Positions 52,558-62,117 are shown, numbered from the stretch's first letter. The stretch is DNA of 64,000 nt from Diaphorobacter nitroreducens (GCA_003755025.1 RJVL01000001.1:248001-312000), one strand, 5' to 3'. Program-made: numbers and translations. Notes: a model not told the origin generated them from the letters alone.

Positions 52558-53310
52558 ATGAATTGGGATTGGCAGGTGTTCTGCCAGGACACCATTACCC
52601 AAGAGGTCGGTCAAAGCTGCTTCGGCAAGAACGGCGACATCACCTACCTCGACTGGATGCTGTCGGCCTGGGGCTGGACGGTATCCGTTTCCTTGCTGTC
52701 GCTGGCCGTTGCGCTGGTGGTCGGTTCACTGGTTGGCACGCTGCGCACGCTGGAAGGCCGTCCATGGACGGTGCGGCTGGGCAATGCCTGGGTCGAGCTG
52801 TTTCGCAACATTCCGCTGCTGGTGCACATCTTTGTGTGGTACCACGTGGTGCCGTCGATCTTCCCGGCCATGAAGTCGCTGCCGGGCTTCGTGCTGGTGG
52901 TGTTTGCGCTGGGCTTTTTCACCTCGGCGCGTATCGCCGAGCAGGTGCGTTCGGGCATCCAGGCGTTGCCGCGCGGCCAGCGCTATGCGGGCATGGCGCT
53001 GGGCTTCACCACGTTCCAGTACTACCGCTACGTGCTGCTGCCGATGGCGTTTCGCATCATCATCCCGCCGCTCACCAGCGAGACCATGAACGTGTTCAAG
53101 AACTCGTCGGTGGCGTTTGCCGTTTCCGTGGCCGAGCTGACCATGTTCGCCATGCAGGCGCAGGAAGAGACTTCACGTGGCATCGAGGTGTACCTGGCCG
53201 TCACGGCGCTGTACATCATCTCGGCCTTTGCCATCAACCGCATCATGGCGTTCATCGAAAAGCGCACGCGGGTGCCGGGCCTGATTGCCGCAGGCGGGGG
53301 AGGACACTGA
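52558..53310 (+). CDS. gltJ: Glutamate/aspartate ABC importer permease GltJ
   Basis: 250 residues from the ATG at 52558, with GAAGGGG before it. Inner-membrane subunit with about five helices and the EAA loop (ARIAEQVRSGIQALPRGQRYAGMALG), which contacts the GltL ATPase. WVELFRNIPLLVHIFVWYHV is the conserved entry region of polar amino-acid permeases. Two bases separate it from gltK. Confidence 0.95.
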   Translation: MNWDWQVFCQDTITQEVGQSCFGKNGDITYLDWMLSAWGWTVSVSLLSLAVALVVGSLVGTLRTLEGRPWTVRLGNAWVELFRNIPLLVHIFVWYHVVPSIFPAMKSLPGFVLVVFALGFFTSARIAEQVRSGIQALPRGQRYAGMALGFTTFQYYRYVLLPMAFRIIIPPLTSETMNVFKNSSVAFAVSVAELTMFAMQAQEETSRGIEVYLAVTALYIISAFAINRIMAFIEKRTRVPGLIAAGGGGH

Positions 53311-53311
53311 T

Positions 53312-53983
53312 ATGAACCTGAATATCGATTGGTCCTTCTTCACCTGGGAGCTGTTCAGCAACTTCGTGATCAAGGGGCTGTACTTCAGCCTGGTGCTGAC
53401 GGTGATCGCCACCGTGGGCGGCATCCTGCTGGGCACGGTGCTGGCGCTCATGCGCCTGTCGGGCAAGAAGTGGCTGGACGTGCCGGCCACCATCTATGTC
53501 AACGGCATGCGCTCGATTCCGCTGGTGATGGTGATCCTGTGGTTCTTCCTGCTGGTGCCCATGATCATCGGTCGCCCCATCGGCGCCGAGGTGTCGGCCG
53601 TGGTGACCTTCATCGCCTTCGAAGCCGCCTACTTCAGCGAGATCATGCGCGCAGGCATCCAGTCCATCCCGCGCGGCCAGGTGTTCGCGGGGCAGGCGCT
53701 GGGCATGACCTACGGGCAGAACATGCGCCTGGTGGTGCTGCCGCAGGCCTTCCGCAACATGCTGCCGGTGCTGCTCACGCAGACCATCATCCTGTTCCAG
53801 GACACGTCGCTGGTGTACGCCATCGGTGCCTACGACATGCTCAAGGGCTTCGAGATCGCGGGCAAGAACTATGGCCGCCCGATCGAGGCCTACCTGGCCG
53901 CGGCCGTGGTCTATTTCATCCTCTGCTACGCGCTGTCCTGGCTGGTCAAGCGCCTGCACAAGAAGATCGCCATCATTCGCTGA
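53312..53983 (+). CDS. gltK: Glutamate/aspartate ABC importer permease GltK
   Basis: 223 residues from the ATG at 53312 (GGGGGAGGACACTGAT upstream provides the ribosome site). Five membrane helices, [20 protein letters not shown] and the EAA loop [22 protein letters not shown]. Pairs with GltJ to form the translocation path. Ends 22 bases before gltL. Confidence 0.95.
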   Translation: MNLNIDWSFFTWELFSNFVIKGLYFSLVLTVIATVGGILLGTVLALMRLSGKKWLDVPATIYVNGMRSIPLVMVILWFFLLVPMIIGRPIGAEVSAVVTFIAFEAAYFSEIMRAGIQSIPRGQVFAGQALGMTYGQNMRLVVLPQAFRNMLPVLLTQTIILFQDTSLVYAIGAYDMLKGFEIAGKNYGRPIEAYLAAAVVYFILCYALSWLVKRLHKKIAIIR

Positions 53984-54005
53984 AGCGGCGTTCCAAGGAA
54001 TTGCA

Positions 54006-54743
54006 ATGATTGAACTGAAGAACGTTTCCAAGTGGTACGGCAGCTTCCAGGTGCTCACGGACTGCTCCACGAACATCCAGAAGGGTGAGGTGGTGGTGGT
54101 CTGCGGGCCCTCCGGCTCCGGCAAGTCCACCCTCATCAAGACCATCAACGCGCTGGAGCCCTTCCAGAAGGGCGAGATCTTCGTGGACGGCGTGGCCGTG
54201 CACGATCCCAAGACGGACCTGCCCAAGCTGCGCAGCCGCGTGGGTATGGTGTTCCAGCACTTCGAGCTGTTTCCCCACCTGTCGGTGACCGAGAATCTGA
54301 CCATCGCGCAGATCAAGGTGCTGGGCCGCAACCCCACCGACGCCAAGGCCCGCGGCCTGAAGATGCTGGAGCGCGTGGGCCTGACGGCGCACAAGGACAA
54401 GTTCCCCGGCCAGCTGTCGGGCGGTCAGCAGCAGCGCGTGGCGATTGCGCGCGCACTGTCGATGGACCCCATCGTGATGCTGTTCGACGAGCCGACCTCG
54501 GCCCTGGACCCCGAAATGGTGGGCGAGGTGCTGGACGTGATGGTGGGCCTGGCCCACGAGGGCATGACCATGATGTGCGTAACCCACGAGATGGGCTTCG
54601 CGCGCAAGGTGAGCAACCGCGTGATCTTCATGGACGTGGGCGGCAAGATCCTGGAGGACTGCTCGAAGGAGGAATTCTTCGGCAACCCCGAGGCGCGCCA
54701 GCCGCGCACCAAGGACTTCCTCAACAAGATCCTGCAGCATTGA
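54006..54743 (+). CDS. gltL: Glutamate/aspartate ABC importer ATPase GltL
   Basis: 245 residues from the ATG at 54006, CAAGGAA upstream. Walker [17 protein letters not shown]-loop [13 protein letters not shown], signature [15 protein letters not shown], Walker [17 protein letters not shown] and switch His in [11 protein letters not shown] textbook GlnQ/GltL-type ATPase with the polar amino-acid permeases above. Last gene of the operon. Confidence 0.96.
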   Translation: MIELKNVSKWYGSFQVLTDCSTNIQKGEVVVVCGPSGSGKSTLIKTINALEPFQKGEIFVDGVAVHDPKTDLPKLRSRVGMVFQHFELFPHLSVTENLTIAQIKVLGRNPTDAKARGLKMLERVGLTAHKDKFPGQLSGGQQQRVAIARALSMDPIVMLFDEPTSALDPEMVGEVLDVMVGLAHEGMTMMCVTHEMGFARKVSNRVIFMDVGGKILEDCSKEEFFGNPEARQPRTKDFLNKILQH

Positions 54744-54926
54744 TTCTGCACACCCCCTGAGGCGCTTCGCCTTCCCCCCCACTCGCAGCGCTGCGCTGCA
54801 GGAGGGGCGCGCAGCCGGCGGCAGGGCAGAGCCAGGCCTAGGGCTGCCATGGTCCGGGGCGCGCCAGTGGGATGGGCCGTGGCCCAGGCTTGCCCGGGTG
54901 GCGTACAAAAGCAAAAGGGCAGAAGG

Positions 54927-54957
54927 GCAAAAGGCGCCATTGGCGCCTTTTGCTTTT
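54927..54957. terminator. Bidirectional terminator after gltL
   Basis: Perfect 12-bp stem GCAAAAGGCGCC / GGCGCCTTTTGC with a three-base loop, followed by TTTTATTTT. It lies in a 274-base gap between gltL and the convergent ocd gene. The first part of that gap (54758-54850) is a GC-rich stretch with short inverted repeats (CAGCGCTGCGCTG) that I cannot assign. Confidence 0.88.
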
Positions 54958-55008
54958 ATTTTGATAGCTGCTAGCGTTTGATGGATGGGCGTTAGAGCCT
55001 GATTTGGC
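54957..55008 (-). repeat. Copy of the dispersed 34-base palindrome, reverse orientation
   Basis: Core 54966-54999, read on the minus strand as GGCTCTAACGCCC ... AAACGCTAGCAGCT with the usual seven-base centre. It lies just downstream of the ocd gene end and directly against the terminator at 54927-54957. Together they may act as a compound transcription stop. Confidence 0.82.
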
Positions 55009-55017
55009 TTGAGGCGG

Positions 55018-56070
55018 TCAAGCCACGCGCCGCAGCCGCGTGCGGCCTTGGACGCTCGCACCGCGCGTGCGGCCGAACAGGTCCTTGGGGTCGTCTGTGG
55101 GCACCAGCTCCACATCCACGCCCAGGCCGCGCGCCTGGGCCTGCTGGTACAGGTAGCGCAGTGCGGAGTAGTCCTCCAGCGCAAAGCCCACGGAATCAAA
55201 CACCGTGACTTCGTCGGCCCGCGTGCGCCCCGGCGCGTCGCCGCGCAGTACCCGCCAAAGCTCGGTAACGGGATGGTCCGCGGGCAATTGCTGGATCTCG
55301 CCCTCCACGCGGCTTTGCGGCTCGTATTCCACGACCACGCGCGCCCCGCGGAGCACATCGGGGTGCAGTTCGGTTTTGCCGGGGCAGTCGCCACCCACGG
55401 CATTCAGGTGCATGCCGGGCTCCACCATCGCGGGAGTGAGGATGGTGGCGCGGCTCTTGTTGGCGGTGACCGTGGTCACGATGTCCACGCCGCGCACGGC
55501 CTCGGCCGTGCTGGCGGCGCGCTCCACGGTGAGGCCATCGACGTGCGCCAGGTTGCGCACCAGCTTGTCGGTGGCGGCGGGGTCGGTGTCGTACACCCGC
55601 AGTTCGCGGATGCCCAGCAACGCGTGGAAGGCCAGGGCCTGGAACTCCGCCTGCGCGCCGTTGCCGATCAGCGCCATGCGGCGGCTGCCGGGTCGTGCAA
55701 GCGCCTGCGCCGTCAGCGCCGACGTGGCAGCGGTGCGCAGCGCCGTGGTCAGCGTCAGCTCCGACAGCAGCAGCGGATAGCCTGTACGGACCTCCGCCAG
55801 CACGCCGAAGGCCATCACTGTGGGCAGTCCGCTGGCAGGGTTGCCGGGATGGCCGTTCACATACTTGAAGCTGTAGAGCGCATCGTCAGCCACGGGCATC
55901 AGCTCAATCACGCCGCGCGGGCTGTGGCTGGCCGTGCGGGCGGACTTGTCAAAAGACTCCCAACGCAGGAAGTCGGCGCGAAGCTCGGCCGCCAGCTCGG
56001 TCATGCAGCGTGCGGCACCCCGTTCATGCACGAAGGCAGCAAGGGTCGGCAAGTCAATGAGGCGTGTCAT
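55018..56070 (-). CDS. Ornithine cyclodeaminase / mu-crystallin family protein
   Basis: 350 residues from the ATG at 56070. NAD-binding Rossmann motif RMALIGNGAQAEFQALAFHAL, VTTVTANKSRATIL, HLNAVGGDCPGKTEL and the C-terminal DSVGFALEDYSALRYLY. This matches the long form of ornithine cyclodeaminase, which converts ornithine to proline and ammonia. Other family members are ketimine or amino-acid reductases/dehydrogenases, so ornithine is only the likely substrate. Divergent from an Lrp-type regulator and next to the glutamate/aspartate importer. Confidence 0.88.
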   Translation of the reverse strand: MTRLIDLPTLAAFVHERGAARCMTELAAELRADFLRWESFDKSARTASHSPRGVIELMPVADDALYSFKYVNGHPGNPASGLPTVMAFGVLAEVRTGYPLLLSELTLTTALRTAATSALTAQALARPGSRRMALIGNGAQAEFQALAFHALLGIRELRVYDTDPAATDKLVRNLAHVDGLTVERAASTAEAVRGVDIVTTVTANKSRATILTPAMVEPGMHLNAVGGDCPGKTELHPDVLRGARVVVEYEPQSRVEGEIQQLPADHPVTELWRVLRGDAPGRTRADEVTVFDSVGFALEDYSALRYLYQQAQARGLGVDVELVPTDDPKDLFGRTRGASVQGRTRLRRVA

Positions 56071-56181
56071 GGTGTCGGTCCAAGTGTTTCCCCATTGTGG
56101 ACAGGCCTTGCGCCGGGGACCAGCCTGCAAACTGCTCAATAAGCGCGGAAAACTGGCGTTTCGCCAGCAACCCGTGGCAGT

Positions 56182-56613
56182 ATGCGCAACATGGACGACG
56201 TCGACCGCGAGATCATTGCCCTGCTGCGTGCGGATGCCCGCATGCCGGTGGCGGCGCTCGCCGCACGTCTGCGCGTGGCCCGGGGCACCGTTCAGAACCG
56301 CCTGCGCCGGCTGGAGGAAGAGGGCGTCATCGTCGGCTACACCGTGCGGCTGCGCCCCGAGTCGGAGCCCCACCGGATCCGCGCCTGGATGAGCATTGCA
56401 GTGGAAGGGAACGCGGCGCCTGACGTGATTCGCGCCCTGCGTGGAGAGCCGCTGGTCGGCGCGCTGCACAGTACCAACGGCCGCTGGGACATCGTGGCCG
56501 AGCTGCATGCGCAGAGCCTGGAGGAATTCGACCTGGCGCTCACGCGCATTCGGCTCACGCCGGGCATCGCGCGCACCGAAACCAGCATCCTGCTGTCCAC
56601 GTACAAGCTGTGA
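56182..56613 (+). CDS. Lrp/AsnC-family regulator
   Basis: 143 residues (an ATG three codons later is also possible). Winged helix-turn-helix MDDVDREIIALLRADARMPVA...VARGTVQNRLRRLEEEGVI, followed by the RAM ligand domain ending GIARTETSILLSTYKL. It is divergent from the ornithine cyclodeaminase gene with about 110 bases between starts, the classic layout for a local regulator that responds to the amino acid substrate. Confidence 0.93.
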   Translation: MRNMDDVDREIIALLRADARMPVAALAARLRVARGTVQNRLRRLEEEGVIVGYTVRLRPESEPHRIRAWMSIAVEGNAAPDVIRALRGEPLVGALHSTNGRWDIVAELHAQSLEEFDLALTRIRLTPGIARTETSILLSTYKL

Positions 56614-56638
56614 TCGTCCCGCCCGAGCGGGCAGTGCT

Positions 56639-57295
56639 TCACTGCATCGACGAGACGTACGCCACCAGCGACTCAATGTCGGCGTCCGTGAGGAGCTTGG
56701 TGTTGGGCGTCATGATCGAATTGGCGCGCGTATTTGGGCCGTCGCGGTAACGCTTGAGAGTGCTGCGCAGGTAGTCGGTCTGCTGGCCGGCAATGCGTGC
56801 GATCTGGTCGTTGCCCCGGCCCATGTCGCCATGGCAGCGAAAACAGTTCTTGCCGAAGATCTCCTGCCCCTTGGCCAGCAGCGCTGCGTCCGCCACGGGT
56901 TTGGGAGTGACGGGCTGCGCGGCGTAGAAGAGCACCATGCCGATCTTCTCGTCGCTGTTCATCGCGCGGATCATGCCTTCCATGAACTCGTAGCGGCGGC
57001 GCCCGTCTGCGAACTGCCGCACCTGCTCGAGCAGATAGGCCGGATTCTGGCCCGCGAGGTTGGGTACCGAGGGTTTGGTGCTGTTGCCTCCGTCGCCATG
57101 GCAGTTGGCGCACACCGCCGAGACCTTGCGGCCGACCTTGTAGAGCTCGTCGGCCAGCTTGGGGTCCGCCATGGCTTGCTGCAAGCGTGTGTCGATATCC
57201 ACCTTGCTGCGGCCGGCCTGGGCCATCGCCGCGGGTTGCCACGCCAGCCCGGCGAACAACGCCAGCGCCAGCATTGCGGGAATGCGCCTTGCCAT
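56639..57295 (-). CDS. Dihaem cytochrome c (c4-like)
   Basis: 218 residues, signal peptide about 1-25 (ending AMA^QA). Two haem c sites: CANCHG (about residue 62) and CFRCHG (about residue 153), one in each half. Candidate axial Met ligands lie in EGMIRAM and SIMTPN. It is a periplasmic electron carrier, probably linked to a terminal oxidase. No oxidase gene is adjacent. It is convergent with the Lrp-type regulator. Confidence 0.93.
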   Translation of the reverse strand: MARRIPAMLALALFAGLAWQPAAMAQAGRSKVDIDTRLQQAMADPKLADELYKVGRKVSAVCANCHGDGGNSTKPSVPNLAGQNPAYLLEQVRQFADGRRRYEFMEGMIRAMNSDEKIGMVLFYAAQPVTPKPVADAALLAKGQEIFGKNCFRCHGDMGRGNDQIARIAGQQTDYLRSTLKRYRDGPNTRANSIMTPNTKLLTDADIESLVAYVSSMQ

Positions 57296-57391
57296 GGTGT
57301 AACCCTTTTTGTGAAAAGGGTCATTTTAGAAGGCGAGTTGTGAAGTTCCGGTGGCGTTTTGTTAGTGCAACGCGCACCTGGACGGTCGATG

Positions 57392-58255
57392 TCAGCGATC
57401 GTTGATGGCGAGCAAGGATTGCGCAAGTTCTGCAAACCCTGCCCCGCGCTCGCCCTGCGTCACATAGCGCGGCAGATGCTGCAGTTGGGGCACGAAACGC
57501 GCAATATTGGCCACACCCACGCTGTGTGGGAAGTGCGCAAACATGAGTTGGTCATTGGTGGAGTCTCCGATGTAGACCCAGTGCTCCAGCTCGGCGTCCA
57601 GATCGCGCCCGAACAGCTCGCGCACGATCCAGCGCGCACCCTCCAGCTTGTTGTGCGCGCCGAACCAGCCGTTGATGTGGATGCTGCTCACGGTGGCGTT
57701 CATGCCCGCGGCATGCATCAATGCAACCGCCTGATCGATGGCCGCCTGGGGCAGGTGCGTGAATTCACTGTGGTCGATGGCGATGTCCGTCTCGCGCCCC
57801 GGCGAGTCGGTGGCGCGCCGGGCGCCGGGCACGGCGGCTTCAATCTCGGCCAACACCTGTTGCATGCGCGCGAAGTTGGCGCTGCGAGCGGGAGCGTCCT
57901 GCTGGTAGAGCCTATCGAGCCCCCCTTTGGCATTGCGTCGCAGCGCGACGGCGCCGTTCTCTGCCACGATGGCATCCACAGGCCAGGCCAACGCGAAGGG
58001 TTCGCTCCAGCCCACGGGGCGGCCGGTAATGGGAACAACCGACAACCCTGCCTGCTTCAAGGCAAGCATGGCATCGAGCGCATCCTGTGTGATGGCACCG
58101 TCGGTGGTCAGGGTGTCGTCGATATCGGTCAATACTCCTACAAGAGGGAAGGGGCTAGACCATTGGCCCAATGGCGCCATCGATACCCTGTCGGTGTGCT
58201 GCGGTTGGGTCGCTCTGTCCGGATTTTCTGCGGGGCTGCTTGGAATGGTTTGCAT
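57392..58255 (-). CDS. HAD-family phosphatase (subclass IIB, mannosyl-3-phosphoglycerate phosphatase-like)
   Basis: 287 residues from ATG 58255; ATG 58273 or 58180 are alternatives, none with a clear ribosome site. HAD motifs: GVLTDIDDTLTTDG (motif I), VVPITGRPVGWSE (motif II), a Lys in HNKLEGARWIV (motif III) and VYIGDSTNDQLMF (motif IV). The cap insert after motif II is the IIB type. This group includes sucrose-phosphate, trehalose-phosphate and mannosyl-phosphoglycerate phosphatases; the substrate is not evident, and no synthase is adjacent. Confidence 0.85.
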   Translation of the reverse strand: MQTIPSSPAENPDRATQPQHTDRVSMAPLGQWSSPFPLVGVLTDIDDTLTTDGAITQDALDAMLALKQAGLSVVPITGRPVGWSEPFALAWPVDAIVAENGAVALRRNAKGGLDRLYQQDAPARSANFARMQQVLAEIEAAVPGARRATDSPGRETDIAIDHSEFTHLPQAAIDQAVALMHAAGMNATVSSIHINGWFGAHNKLEGARWIVRELFGRDLDAELEHWVYIGDSTNDQLMFAHFPHSVGVANIARFVPQLQHLPRYVTQGERGAGFAELAQSLLAINDR

Positions 58256-58290
58256 GAAAACTATTGACTGCAAGGCTGTGTGTGTCCGGC

Positions 58291-59691
58291 TCAGGCTAGG
58301 TGTTTGGCTGGGATATCCCTGTTGCGCGTAGCCATGGCTGGCAGCAAGACCATTGGAAGAACAAAAAAAGGCAGAAGATATCTGTACTCGCCGGCGATGG
58401 AGAACATGAAAACTCCTCCTAATTGCACAACCATGGGAATGGTGATGAGCAAGATGCTTTTGTCTTTATGCCTCACTCCCCAGCACGTAGCCCATAGCAG
58501 AAGGGCCAAACCCAGCCAGGGGGTCCAAAGGGCCCATCTCCATGCGTAGCTTTTGGCATGTACCTTTTGCGCCCAAGATTCTGCGCGGTCCCAATGGAAT
58601 CTTCGGTAGGAGGATTCGGAGGGCACGCGTGGCAATACGTTCGAGGCGTAAGACAAAGCAGGGAAACCGCCCTGGGCCAATGCCGCAGAGAGAAACACAT
58701 TGACGCGGCTGGCGGCGAAATCCGGGAGGTTTTGCCACAGGTTGTATGTCCAGAATTCGTGGACGATGGTGTGTTTGTCTTCAGGAGATAGGTGGCCTAT
58801 TTGAGGGCCATCAGGATGAAATACCAACATATCCCAGTAGGCCGGGTCTCTGTATTGTTGGATTCTTTCGGGAGAGGACTGGCGGCTCAGTGCGTCGATG
58901 GTGGCGGGCGAGACTTTTGGGTCTTGCAGCACCCATGGATCGTTCATGTGTGGATACTGCTTCCACAGTTCATTCATGGCCCGCTTCTGTAGAAAACCCG
59001 CCGTTTCAAATGCTGCCAAGGGGAACTGCGTTTCCTGGGTGGTCGAGCGGTGAAATTGAGTGCTTATAAAACCTACGACGCACCACATGCCCGTGATCAG
59101 TAGCCACCACGTGCGGCTACGCGCCTCTATCCAAAACGCCGCGAGTGCAGCGGGTAAGAGAAATATCAGTCCGTTCGGGCGGACGAACGCAGCAAACGGC
59201 AAAGCCAACGCCAGCATGATTAAGGAAGCAGCTGACGCTTGGCGACGTTTCGTGCATAGCCAGATTTCGAACAGCAGTGTTACCGACGCGATAGCAAAAA
59301 GGCCGTCGGGGTACAACGTTCCCATGAAGTAAATCATGTGCGGCGCGAGCGCGATGGCAGCTAAAGCAAAAAGCAGAGTTTTGCGTAGTGATTGCTCCCA
59401 ATACCACGCTAGCATGCGCGTCAGCATGAGTGCGCAAATCAGCATGGCTGCCGCGATGGGTGCCTCAACCCGTGCTGTGGTGCCGTAGAGCAGCTTGACA
59501 AAGCCATACCACACGACGGTCTTCCCGGAACGGAAGGCGTCAGGGTTGTGTGCCTCTAGCAGGATGGCTACGCTGTCCTCACCAAGCACACCCGGCCAGA
59601 ACGTCGCCAGCCAGAGACCGTAGGTACTTGCCAGCAGCAAAAACAAGGCAAGAAAGCGGACTACAGCTCTGGTTAAGGGTGAGTAGGGCAT
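58291..59691 (-). CDS. Polytopic membrane glycosyltransferase-like protein (GtrC-like), paralogue 1
   Basis: 466 residues with about eleven membrane helices. It is a clear paralogue of the gene at 62110-63471: both have W-x-G-x-LG-x-DS-x-AI-x-LE near the start (FWPGVLGEDSVAILLEA), a RPNG motif, FAASRVNVFL, and FSIAGEYRYLL near the end. Acidic residues in the first periplasmic loop (GEDS) recall GT-C enzymes that take sugars from polyprenyl phosphate. I recognise no specific family. Being in a cluster with a polyprenyl-glycosyltransferase, it may add a side-group sugar to the surface polysaccharide. Confidence 0.75.
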   Translation of the reverse strand: MPYSPLTRAVVRFLALFLLLASTYGLWLATFWPGVLGEDSVAILLEAHNPDAFRSGKTVVWYGFVKLLYGTTARVEAPIAAAMLICALMLTRMLAWYWEQSLRKTLLFALAAIALAPHMIYFMGTLYPDGLFAIASVTLLFEIWLCTKRRQASAASLIMLALALPFAAFVRPNGLIFLLPAALAAFWIEARSRTWWLLITGMWCVVGFISTQFHRSTTQETQFPLAAFETAGFLQKRAMNELWKQYPHMNDPWVLQDPKVSPATIDALSRQSSPERIQQYRDPAYWDMLVFHPDGPQIGHLSPEDKHTIVHEFWTYNLWQNLPDFAASRVNVFLSAALAQGGFPALSYASNVLPRVPSESSYRRFHWDRAESWAQKVHAKSYAWRWALWTPWLGLALLLWATCWGVRHKDKSILLITIPMVVQLGGVFMFSIAGEYRYLLPFFVLPMVLLPAMATRNRDIPAKHLA

Positions 59692-59751
59692 GGAGTCTGT
59701 GTGGCGCTGTGATGGCTGTGCGCTGGCTTCACGAGGCTTGCATGGTGGAAT

Positions 59752-60810
59752 TCACAACGCAGCTTTCATGATGGGCTTTTCTACCCAGCGATACCACAGA
59801 AGGCTGAGCAGAACGATCATCACGGGCAACGCCAGCATGAAACACAACAACGCTGTATGTGAGGTCAGCCCGAGGTACCCCCGAATTTTTCCGCTGGCAT
59901 CGAGCAAGAACGTGTGCAGCAGATACAAGCTGTAGGAGGCATTGCCGACGACCACCAGCCAGGCGGGCGGCTTATGCCGCGTTCTTTCCAACGTCAGCCC
60001 CACCACCAAAGCGGAGATGCCCATGACGCCAAAGCTTGCGGCGCGCATGATCTCGACACGGTCGAAGTAGGGCGATGTCATGCCGATGCCTACACCGGCC
60101 GCCATCAGCAGTATGGACACCGGCACGGTGACGCCCACTGACTGGAACATCGCGCCCTTGCGCTCGTACACATGGGCCATCAGCGCCCCAGCTAGGAATT
60201 CCAGCCCTAATCCAGTGAGCCAGTAGCGCAATGGTTGCTGCCCACTGAATACGCCCGGCTTATCGGCAATCAGCCAGCCAACCCCCCAAGCCCCGATCAG
60301 TACCATTAGGCCAACAATGGCTTTGATTTGATGGCGTTGGGGCAGTAGCGCTATGAGGGCGATCCACATGTAGAAATAGATCTCCATCGTCAGTGACCAG
60401 GCGGGAGGTAGCCAGTTGTCCCAAATGTTGGGGTATAGCAGCAAGGTGCTGAACACCATCTTGCGTAGCGGGGGCAGGCTGCCCTGATAAACGAACACTG
60501 TGGTCAACGCGATCAGCAGCAGTACGGGCCAGTAGCCCAAATAGATGCGCAGCAGACGCTTCTTGACAAACGGCCAGATACCACGCACGGGGATCGAGCG
60601 CTGGGCCGAACGGTAAACAACGAAACCACTCAGCGCAAAGAAGATGTCCACGCCGGAAAAGCCCCAGCGTGTCAGCGCGCCGGTATATGACAGCAGCGGC
60701 ACTAGGTCCCAGTGTGGGTGCATATGGAAGAACAGCACCATCAGCGCGGCGATGCCGCGCAGCGCTTGGATCCAGTGCAGGTCGGTTTTGACGGGAGTGT
60801 CAGTGCTCAT
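59752..60810 (-). CDS. Membrane acyltransferase (acyltransferase 3 / OafA family)
   Basis: 352 residues with about ten membrane helices. N-terminal family motif LHWIQALRGIAALMVLFFHMH (catalytic His and Arg region), then GVDIFFALSGFVVY and the KKRLLRIYLGYW segment, and PPAWSLTMEIYFYM. These enzymes O-acetylate or otherwise acylate surface polysaccharides in the periplasm. Starts 11 bases inside the end of the following-upstream GtrB-like gene. No SGNH domain is fused. Confidence 0.92.
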   Translation of the reverse strand: MSTDTPVKTDLHWIQALRGIAALMVLFFHMHPHWDLVPLLSYTGALTRWGFSGVDIFFALSGFVVYRSAQRSIPVRGIWPFVKKRLLRIYLGYWPVLLLIALTTVFVYQGSLPPLRKMVFSTLLLYPNIWDNWLPPAWSLTMEIYFYMWIALIALLPQRHQIKAIVGLMVLIGAWGVGWLIADKPGVFSGQQPLRYWLTGLGLEFLAGALMAHVYERKGAMFQSVGVTVPVSILLMAAGVGIGMTSPYFDRVEIMRAASFGVMGISALVVGLTLERTRHKPPAWLVVVGNASYSLYLLHTFLLDASGKIRGYLGLTSHTALLCFMLALPVMIVLLSLLWYRWVEKPIMKAAL

Positions 60811-61759
60811 CGGTCAGTTCGGGGCTGAGCGCTTCACGGGGCACGTTGCTCACGTCGTAGTGCAAGAAGGCAATAAGGAACTGAATGCCGATAATCAGTG
60901 GTAGTGCTGCGGCCATCACCGTGCCGCTAGATGCGGGCTGGCCACTGGACATGCTGTGGATCCAGTGCACTCCGCCAAAGACGACGCTCACCATGCACAG
61001 CAATACTCCCAGGATGCTGTACAAACTGCCGACATTGAAGTCGCGCAGCAGGTAAAGATAGAAATAGCGTCTGAAGATGCGTGAGACATGCTTGCCCAGG
61101 AATTCGGGTAGCACCTTGGATATCTTGAGGTTGGATTCCTCGTCCGCATACACCGCATCCATGGGCACGTCGTGCACCACTGCGCGGATGGTGTTCAGGC
61201 GGTACAGCATGTCGGTCTCGAAGAAATAGCGCCGCTCCAGCTTGTGCAGCGGCAGCTTGCGTAGCACCGATGTATGGATGGCGGTATAGCCGTTGGTCGG
61301 GTCCATTGAAGACCAGTAACCGCAACTGAACTTGGTCAGCAGCGACAGCACTGCGTTGCCAAAGAGGCGCACGGGAGGCATGCCGCTCAGAGATTCGGGG
61401 CGGTAGAAGCGGTTGCCCTTGGTGTAGTCGGCTTGTCCACGCACGATGGGACGCACGAACAGCGGCAACAGCTTTGGGTCCATCTGCCCGTCGCCGTCGA
61501 TCTTGACCACAATGTCCATGCCATCGGCGATGGCTGCTTCGTATGCTGTCACGATGGCACCGCCTACGCCTCGGTTTTCCGGGTTGTAGAGCACGCGCAC
61601 GCGCGGGTCGCGGTTGTGCTCCTCGATGTAGTGGCCGCTGCCATCGGGACAAGCGTCGTCCACGGCATAGATGGCCTCCACTTCGGGACCGATGGCAGAA
61701 ACCACACCCAGGACGTGCTGGGTGACTTTATAGCAAGGGATCGCAACAGCGATACGCAT
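60800..61759 (-). CDS. Polyprenyl-phosphate glycosyltransferase (GtrB/DPM-synthase-like GT2)
   Basis: 319 residues. GT2 domain: AVAIPCYKVTQHVLGVV, IYAVDDACPDGS, GVGGAIVTAYEAAI and VKIDGDGQMDP with the DxD motif, then two C-terminal membrane helices (about 240-265 and 280-305). This is the GtrB/ArnC layout: it puts a sugar on undecaprenyl phosphate on the inner face of the membrane. The flippase and the outer transferase are provided by neighbouring genes. Overlaps the acyltransferase gene start. Confidence 0.9.
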   Translation of the reverse strand: MRIAVAIPCYKVTQHVLGVVSAIGPEVEAIYAVDDACPDGSGHYIEEHNRDPRVRVLYNPENRGVGGAIVTAYEAAIADGMDIVVKIDGDGQMDPKLLPLFVRPIVRGQADYTKGNRFYRPESLSGMPPVRLFGNAVLSLLTKFSCGYWSSMDPTNGYTAIHTSVLRKLPLHKLERRYFFETDMLYRLNTIRAVVHDVPMDAVYADEESNLKISKVLPEFLGKHVSRIFRRYFYLYLLRDFNVGSLYSILGVLLCMVSVVFGGVHWIHSMSSGQPASSGTVMAAALPLIIGIQFLIAFLHYDVSNVPREALSPELTDEH

Positions 61760-61769
61760 GGGATGTTCT

Positions 61770-62117
61770 TCAGTTAGTCGAGGCCAATGCGACGCCTGCC
61801 ATGATCAGCCCGCCCCCTGCAAGCGTGCGCCAACGCAGAGGTTCGCCTAGGAACAACCAGGCTAGCGTGGGAACGATCAGGAAGGCTAGGCCCATAAAGG
61901 GATAGGCCAGATGGAGTGGGGCATGGCGAAGAATCCAGACCCAGCCCAGCGTGGTCAGCCCATAGAGTGCCAAGGATGCGATCAGCCAGCCATTGAACAC
62001 CACAGCCTGCAAGGTCATGGGCTCGGTCAGTGCCGCGGCTGCTTTCTTGAACAAAATTTGCCCAAGGCTGATGCACAGAACACACAGCAGGGTCAGGGCG
62101 ATGGTGAGATTAGGCAT
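61770..62117 (-). CDS. Small four-helix membrane protein (EamA/SMR-like, possible lipid-sugar flippase)
   Basis: 115 residues from the ATG at 62117. Four membrane helices with the small-multidrug-resistance/EamA repeat features (ISLGQILFKKAA, APLHLAYPFMGLAFLIVPTLAW, WRTLAGGGLIMAGVAL). Related proteins (ArnE/F, and GtrA by role) flip polyprenyl-linked sugars. It lies between the polyprenyl glycosyltransferase and the membrane glycosyltransferase and overlaps the latter by 8 bases, so a flippase role is likely. A drug-efflux role is less likely here. Confidence 0.8.
   Translation of the reverse strand: MPNLTIALTLLCVLCISLGQILFKKAAAALTEPMTLQAVVFNGWLIASLALYGLTTLGWVWILRHAPLHLAYPFMGLAFLIVPTLAWLFLGEPLRWRTLAGGGLIMAGVALASTN

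Noticed and set aside
54758-54850. GC-rich segment with CAGCGCTGCGCTG-like inverted repeats after gltL
   Set aside because: It may be another dispersed intergenic element of this bacterial family, but only one copy is in the window, so it cannot be supported as a repeat.
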